This document shows, one piece after another, positions 58,625-64,000 of a stretch of DNA of 64,000 nt. Location: assembly GCA_020746875.1 (NCBI GenBank), contig JAGTJL010000006.1:1984001-2048000 (forward strand), in the 5' to 3' direction. The notes under the pieces were generated by a model. That model made no database searches. It was not told the origin of the DNA and was given only the letters and a program-made list of their open reading frames with translations. The first letter of the stretch is position 1; the number at the start of each line of letters is the position of its first letter. The position numbers were made by a program, and so were the translations under genes. The DNA is from Rhexocercosporidium sp. MPI-PUGE-AT-0058. Lineage: Eukaryota > Ascomycota > Leotiomycetes > Helotiales.

Positions 58625-59550
58625 ATGTCCTCCCCAAGCTACAAATACTTCCTCGTCGACACCCCCCTGCCAAATGTAGCACATGTACAGATTAATCGGC
58701 TCTCGAAACTAAACGCCTTCCATGAAGAGATGTGGCTCGAGATGAAGACCGTCTTCGACACCCTGTCCCTCTCACCAGACGTCCGCGCAATAGTCTTCTC
58801 AGGCGCCGGCGATCGAGCTTTCACAACAGGCCTAGACGTACAAGCGGCGAGTGAAGAGGGCGTCTTGAAACAGCAAGAAGGGAAGGCGGATACGGCGAGA
58901 GTAGCGGTCGGGATCAAGAGATATATACAGGATTTTCAGGACTGTATTAGTAGTATTGAGAAGTGCGAAAAGCGTATGTCCTGCCTCTTAGCTTCTGTCC
59001 GTTTCACTACTAGAACTGGTTTCTCTGCAAGTTCCAAAGCTAACTCTGGAGCGTAGCTGTCATCTGTATCCTCCACGGTTTCTCATTCGGCCTCGCAATC
59101 GACATGTCAACCTGCGCTGACATCCGAATCTGCACCTCCGACGTCAAGCTCGCCGTGAAAGAAGTCGACATCGGCCTCGCAGCCGACATAGGTACGCTCA
59201 CTCGCCTCCCCAAGATTGTAGGGAACTCCTCTTGGGTAAAAGACGTGTGTTTATCCGCGCGCGTCTTCGGCGCAGAGGAAGCATACCGCGTAGGTTTCGT
59301 GAGCCAGGTGGTGGAGAATAAGCAGAAGGCTATTGAGGCGGCCTTGCAGATGGGAGAGTTGCTGGCGAGTAAGAGTCCGGTTGCCGTGCAGAGTACGAAG
59401 GAGCTGCTTAATCATGCGAGGGACCATACGGTTGCGAGCTCGTTGAGGTATACGGGGGTTTGGAATAGTGCGGCGATTCAGACGGAGGATGTGTCGAAGG
59501 CTATGTTATCGGGGATTAAGAAAACGAAGCCGAGGTTTGAGAAGCTGTAG
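58625..59550 (+). CDS. Delta3,5-delta2,4-dienoyl-CoA isomerase (enoyl-CoA hydratase/isomerase family)
   Basis: Enzyme for beta-oxidation of unsaturated fatty acids with double bonds at odd positions. Exons 58625-58973 and 59057-59550 sum to 843 nt, 280 residues. It starts 'MSSPSYKYFLVDTPLPNVAHVQ'. The oxyanion-hole segment 'GDRAFTTGLDVQA' and the crotonase core 'CILHGFSFGLAIDMSTCADIR' are clear. Asp132, Glu152 and Asp160 ('VKEVDIGLAADIGTL') correspond in spacing to the catalytic Asp-Glu-Asp of mammalian ECH1, which separates it from plain hydratases. 'RLPKIVGN' and 'ARVFGAEEAYRVGFVS' follow as expected. The C-terminal Glu-Lys-Leu is only weakly like a peroxisomal PTS1, and the start is not strongly presequence-like, so location is uncertain. 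Both exons show a C-rich to G-rich switch. Confidence 0.9.
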
Positions 59551-60076
59551 GAAGTGTGAGGGGTGGAAATGAAATTCATGAACTATTTGTGTGTCGTTTG
59601 TTGACTTAAAGTTACTTGGTGCGAGGTAAGTGGCGGAAAGCCCGAGGTAAGGTGTCGATGTAAACGGCCTGTAAGAGCTTTCATTTCTTCCTATATATAT
59701 CGTCTAAGACTCCATTTCATGTCTAATGCTATCTATCACTGACCAAAGCAGCAAATTTTGAGAAAGCACAAGTAGGTCTCAAAGTTCGCGCTCACAAGTT
59801 CCTTGCATCCTGATAAATCTCAGCGTCAAAGCATGTCTAGATCTCAGTAGAATTTCGGAACTAGATCTTTGATTGAAGGAGTACCGTACTACAAATCTGA
59901 TATCTTTAAGCAGAGCTGGTGTCGAAAGACTCGTATTTGTATTCTGTGTTCAGCGCACTCTGATCATCTACATATATGTACAAGCGACATCTAACCTCAC
60001 TTCTCTCTCAAGAACTTTCATAATGGATATCTTCCTTTCCCCCTCCTATCTTTCAAACTAACTCACCCTCGCGAGT
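59551..60076. other. Convergent intergenic region
   Basis: About 520 bp between the stops of the isomerase and sugar transporter genes; AT-richer and with no supported feature. Confidence 0.5.
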
Positions 60077-62089
60077 CTAGACACGACTCCCGCCATTCTT
60101 CTCATAAACACTTGACTCCTGACTCCCATCCTCCACGCCCCTAACCTCGCCCCCCTTCATACCCCCCTGATGCGCTACACTCCCCACCCTCTCAGCATGC
60201 TCCTCAGTATTCACATAATCGACCAACAACTCCCCATTCTTCCCATACCTAAGCGGCTCATCCCTAGCCGTCTTCACGACATCGAACCAACCCCTCCACC
60301 CTTTCGTCGTCTTGCGGAAGATGGTGTCGATTTCTTCGAGGGAGCGGTATGCCGTCTCGGGGTAGAAGAAGTAGACTACGGGGAAGATGAATGCGTTGCT
60401 GTTTGAGTGTCAGTCTATGTTCTTGACTTCTTATTTTGAAGATTTTACTTTGGACTGGAATGAATAGGATGGGATGAAATCATAAAAGAAGAAGAAAAGA
60501 CTTACATGACCGCGAAAATGATATACGTCTGATATCCAATTGAAGTAAACGATACCGGCGTGATCATAACAACCATGAAGTTGAAGGCCCAATTAGCAGA
60601 CGTCGACAATCCATTGGCAGGAGCTCTGATCTTGAGAGGTACGATCTCAGCTGGGTAGAGCCAAGTCATTCCCAACCAGCCGATGGCGAAGAAGGTGTTG
60701 AACACGAAGAGTAAAACAGCTGAGATAATACCTGGTGCCGAACCACCTTGATTGGCCTGTGACATGTAGTTCATACCAGCCAGCAAGGCCATGGATCCAG
60801 ACATACCAGCAGCACCGAAGAGCATGAGTTGGCGACGGCCAAAGCGTTCGATAGTATACACAGCAATCCAGGAAGCGAGGAAGTACTCGGTTCCATTGGC
60901 GGCAGCAAGGATGCGAGCAGTGGTTCCCCCGAGACCGATATATTCCTCATAAATAGTTGCCGCGTAGTACGTAATCAGGTTAATTCCGGAAATCTGTTGA
61001 AAGACCTGGTTCACGTAGCCAAGAACAACACGGTGGAATTCTCTCTCTGGGCCCATGGTGAAGAGATCCGCCCAGCCATGCTCCTTCATCTCGAGAACAG
61101 TGTCTTTGATTATGGTGAACTCAGTCCTTACGAGTTGGTCATCAGTGGGAAGGTCGGCCAGTGCTGAGATGACTGATGTTGCTTCGGCTTCGTTGCCCTT
61201 GAGGATGAGCCACTGTGGAAGTTAGTAATTTTCTTGTTGACTCTCAACCTTGCGTGAGAGCGACTTACCCGAGGAGACTCTGGAAGTTCCATGATGAAGA
61301 CGAGTAAGAGAACAGCGAAGACGATCTGGAAAGCAATCGGGAATCTCCATGATACACTACTTGGCTCAAGGAAAGAGAAGCCGAAATCAATCCAGTAACT
61401 GAGAGCAATGCCACCGGTAATCATAGCACCTTCAACCATGACCATCTTTCCACGTTTCTAGACACAAGTCAATAAAAATATTAAAAAGGAATTCAAGACC
61501 CTTACATGCGATTTCGACGTCTCAGAAGCCCAGGTAGGCACCGTCGAAGTATTCATACCATTCCCAAACCCAGTAATAATCCTCCCTACAATCAAATGCG
61601 CCAGACTGAACGCTGAGCATTGCAAAGCGGCACCAACAATCATGATGGAAGAGCCTAAGAAGATCATCTTCCTACGACCTAGGATATCGCCAATGAAAAT
61701 GGTGATCACTGCGCCTACGAAGCAGCCAACGTTGTAACTAGCAACGGAGATTCCTTGGATGGTGGAGATGTGCGTGTTTCCTGGGTTGTTTACGGTATCG
61801 ATTTCGGGGAACTGTCGGACCCAACTTCCGAGTGTGAGGAGGCCTCCCATTACACCTTGGTCGTAACCAAAGAGGCTGGAGGGTGATTAGCTGTATTCAT
61901 AGAGATGCTCAGAATCAGAGTAATCCAATCCTCAGAGCCACATTAGGATATTCAAGAGACTCGAGAGTCGAACCTCGAAGACATTCATGAAGATTGGGAT
62001 ACTTACAGAAAATCAAGACCAGCAATGATATTAATCGCCAAAGTCAACTTCTGACCTCGAAGGCCGAAGTATCTCTCGCCTCCAAACAT
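60077..62089 (-). CDS. MFS sugar transporter (hexose/polyol family)
   Basis: Plasma-membrane proton-coupled sugar carrier with 12 predicted helices. Exons 62007-62089, 61506-61875, 61269-61457, 60506-61212 and 60077-60398 sum to 1671 nt, 556 residues. It starts 'MFGGERYFGLRGQKLTLAIN', then 'LLFGYDQGVMGGLL' (the helix-1 motif). 'GDILGRRKMIFLGS' is the GRR loop motif, 'GRIITGFGNGMNTSTVP' marks helix 4, and 'PESPR' closes the first half. 'YVNQVFQQISGINLITYYAATIYE' is the QQxxGxNxxxYY sugar motif of helix 7, 'IERFGRRQLML' repeats the loop motif, and 'FFYPETAYRSLEEID' is the family ending. A long hydrophilic C-tail (about 70 residues) follows. The exact sugar cannot be told. Confidence 0.93.
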
Positions 62090-62977
62090 GATGAATATTT
62101 CAAAATCCCTTTCCTATTCTTAAGAGCAGACTTCAAAATATACAAAGAGATCAAGAAGCTCAAGTGGCAGCTCACACAAAGACAGAAAAAGAGGACTCTG
62201 ACCTACTCGACCCGAAGATATGGGACACCGTTGATCTCTTATACCAAAACAATTCCCTCCTTCGAAAATGCCACAGTAGCGCTTGTACACATTGGTATAT
62301 TCCGAGAGTAGATCCCATCAACTAGTCAAGTGCGACGGGGAAGTCTCCATGCCCTGCCAAACCGTGACACAACCTACCATCAAACGAAGAAACATCGCTC
62401 CGTCGCTTCTCCATTTTCTAGAAAATCCTAGTCCGTCTCCACAAACATACATCTGGAACTGACTCGTCCTGCTCGTCTGTTGTCGCGTGCCCATGTCCAT
62501 GTTTGCGCGAAAAAAGAGGATCCATCATCCATGTCCAGTGACGACTAACGGTGAGCGAGGGAGAAAAAAAGGAACCAAAATAAATCTCGGCCTACCTTGG
62601 CCAAAGAATGATATCCTACTTTACCAATTATTGTTAACATATGAGCCGTTTGGAGGCTTGGACTACGAAATGACTGCCGTCGGATGGTGTGCATACTCGC
62701 TGCTGCTTGCCCGTCCGGGCATAAGACTTACGCCTAGAATCTGGAGGCGGGGAGATACCCCAGTCAAGCGCTTACCTCTTCGGCTTTCCCGATCAGGCAA
62801 TTCCGGAGCAGCAACCTTTTGCAAAGTTGGGCCTTTCTCCATCCTCCCTTAGGTAATTGCCCTGCATAGCAACATAGTAATAATAACAATAATAATGCGT
62901 ACAGTTCCAACAAACGATAATGCAAGTCTCGGCATCTCCGTAAAACACTCCCATCCGACTCTTCACTCATTTTCAGA
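62090..62977. other. Intergenic region, may contain the first exon of the APH gene
   Basis: About 890 bp between the sugar transporter start and the first clear APH exon. The APH protein should have a short upstream exon here, but I could not fix its start by eye. Confidence 0.4.
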
Positions 62978-63873
62978 GAATCAACATACTTTTCCTCCTC
63001 TGAGAATGGAGCGAATTCTCCTCTGCCCTCGCCTGCCATCGTCCGCGCTTCTCAAAAAGCCCTCCACCTGACAAGCTCAATGACCGTTCGGTTCGAAGAT
63101 CTAAAGCTTATTGTCAAATACGGAACAGATATTACTATTGCAGAGGCCCAGTGTCTCTGGGCAATCCGCCGACTTCTGCCTCGCCAAGTGCCTGTACCTG
63201 AAGTGTATAGCTGGTGTGAAGATGGTGGAGAGTTTTTCATATATATGGAGCTTATCCAAGGCGAAACACTTGAGAACAAATGGGAGTCGCTTTCGAAGTC
63301 AGAGAGGATAGACGTTTGTGGCCAGCTTCGGGCGATGATATCGAACCTGCGATGCCTAAAACAAGATCCGGATCATCAATTCCTAGGTGGGAAATTCCCC
63401 AAACTATTGATATACCGGAGCTGATTTTCCAAGGTCACATCAACCACCAGCCTCTTCTTGATATCATGTTCACGGACGAGACGAAACCCGCCGCTGGCCC
63501 TTTCTCTTCAGTCTGTGAATTCCACGATTGGCTCTCGTCCTTGACCAAACGGGGGCTTGAAATGCATTGGCCGGATCCTTCTCTCATTCCTGACCCATAC
63601 CGCGACTCACTTCCAGATGATTCACCCATCACCTTCACTCACGCTGACCTTCATCCAAGAAACATCTTGGTTTCGTCCGAAGCTCCGTATCGTGTTGTTG
63701 CCATTGTTGATTGGCATCAATCGGGTTGGTATCCGCATTACTGGGAATACTGCAAAGCTACCTACACCGCCGATTACAGAGGAGAGTGGAATATTGAATA
63801 CATTCCGAGATTTCTTGATCTCCCTGACTGTTACGACGCTTGGAGCTTCTATGTACATTCTTTTGGATGCTGA
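62978..63873 (+). CDS. Aminoglycoside phosphotransferase (APH)-family kinase-like protein, 5' end unresolved
   Basis: Cytosolic protein of the fungal APH/choline-kinase-like superfamily; the substrate is unknown and drug resistance is not implied. A TTTTCAG acceptor near 62977 opens a frame reading 'YFSSSENGANSPLPSP', which resembles the start of relatives, then 'FEDLKLIVKYGTDITIAEAQCLWAIRRLLPRQVPVPEVYSW'. Position 63080 is the first in-frame ATG if there is no upstream exon. A 46-nt intron at about 63387-63432 joins 'DHQFLG' to 'HINHQPLLDIMF'. The catalytic loop 'FTHADLHPRNILV' has the H-x-D-x4-N pattern, and 'VVAIVDWHQSGWYPHYWEYCKA' supplies the metal-binding Asp. It ends 'YDAWSFYVHSFGC'. 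The N-lobe ATP-binding residues are only partly visible. The first exon was not found. Confidence 0.82.
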
Positions 63874-64000
63874 GAACTGGAGGAATGTTCGCAGAGACAG
63901 TGGTTCCCCTTTTATGCAAAAGTAAGTGCTTAATCAGGTGATAGTATAGAGAGATCTTGAAAGAAGCATCTCGGAGACAGCCTTTCCAATAAACCTTTTG

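Noticed and set aside
62978..63873. Antibiotic-resistance gene
   Set aside because: The APH fold is a large family in fungi with unknown substrates; nothing in the sequence points to aminoglycosides.

Overview
This window is nuclear DNA from a filamentous ascomycete (Pezizomycotina). The signs are short GT-AG introns of about 45-210 nt with CTGAC/CTAAC-like branch points, three Zn2Cys6 regulators, and fungal versions of Nfs1, Rvs167/Hob1, Cpc2/RACK1, Cox7a and Som1. Protein style suggests Leotiomycetes, but that is an impression and no marker here proves it. Coding exons were joined by hand from splice signals. Where exon lengths are quoted, they sum to a whole number of codons.

Layout. 1-7 kb: two divergently transcribed Zn2Cys6 transcription factors share a 766-bp promoter, followed by a short-chain dehydrogenase convergent with the second. 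8-10 kb: CTNNBL1-like armadillo protein. 10.1-11.8 kb: an MFS transporter gene that looks like a pseudogene. 14.2-16.6 kb: F-box protein. 17.8-19.3 kb: BAR-SH3 protein (Rvs167/Hob1). 20.7-22.5 kb: mitochondrial cysteine desulfurase Nfs1. 23 kb: a tiny Tom6-like gene. 23.6-29.3 kb: two fungal genes of unknown function. 29.8-31.3 kb: cyclophilin-RRM protein (Cyp6/PPIL4). 35-36.6 kb: a third Zn2Cys6 protein. 38.5-41.7 kb: two small orphan genes with the same unusual exon layout. 43.2-45.8 kb: EF-hand NADPH oxidase (NoxC type). 46.4-47.7 kb: cpc-2/RACK1 carrying an intronic C/D snoRNA that looks like U24. 49.5-53 kb: a compact run of Cox7a, TAF8, Som1 and a Rad51/RecA-fold-like protein. 53.3-56.2 kb: a 970-residue isochorismatase-AlkB-GST fusion. 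58.6-59.6 kb: dienoyl-CoA isomerase. 60-62 kb: sugar transporter. 63-63.9 kb: APH-type kinase.

Most genes are housekeeping functions (splicing, TFIID, mitochondrial import, respiration and Fe-S assembly, endocytosis, translation) mixed with accessory ones (transporters, regulators, the oxidase, the fusion enzyme). I see no CRISPR array, rRNA, convincing tRNA or intact transposon. The most interesting items are the snoRNA in the RACK1 intron, the triple-domain fusion, the orphan gene pair with 9-nt first exons, the 17- and 19-nt microexons inside a zinc-cluster domain, the decayed MFS gene, a probable one-base frameshift at a G6 run in cyp6, and an abrupt C-to-G composition switch inside exons of several genes at 43-62 kb.
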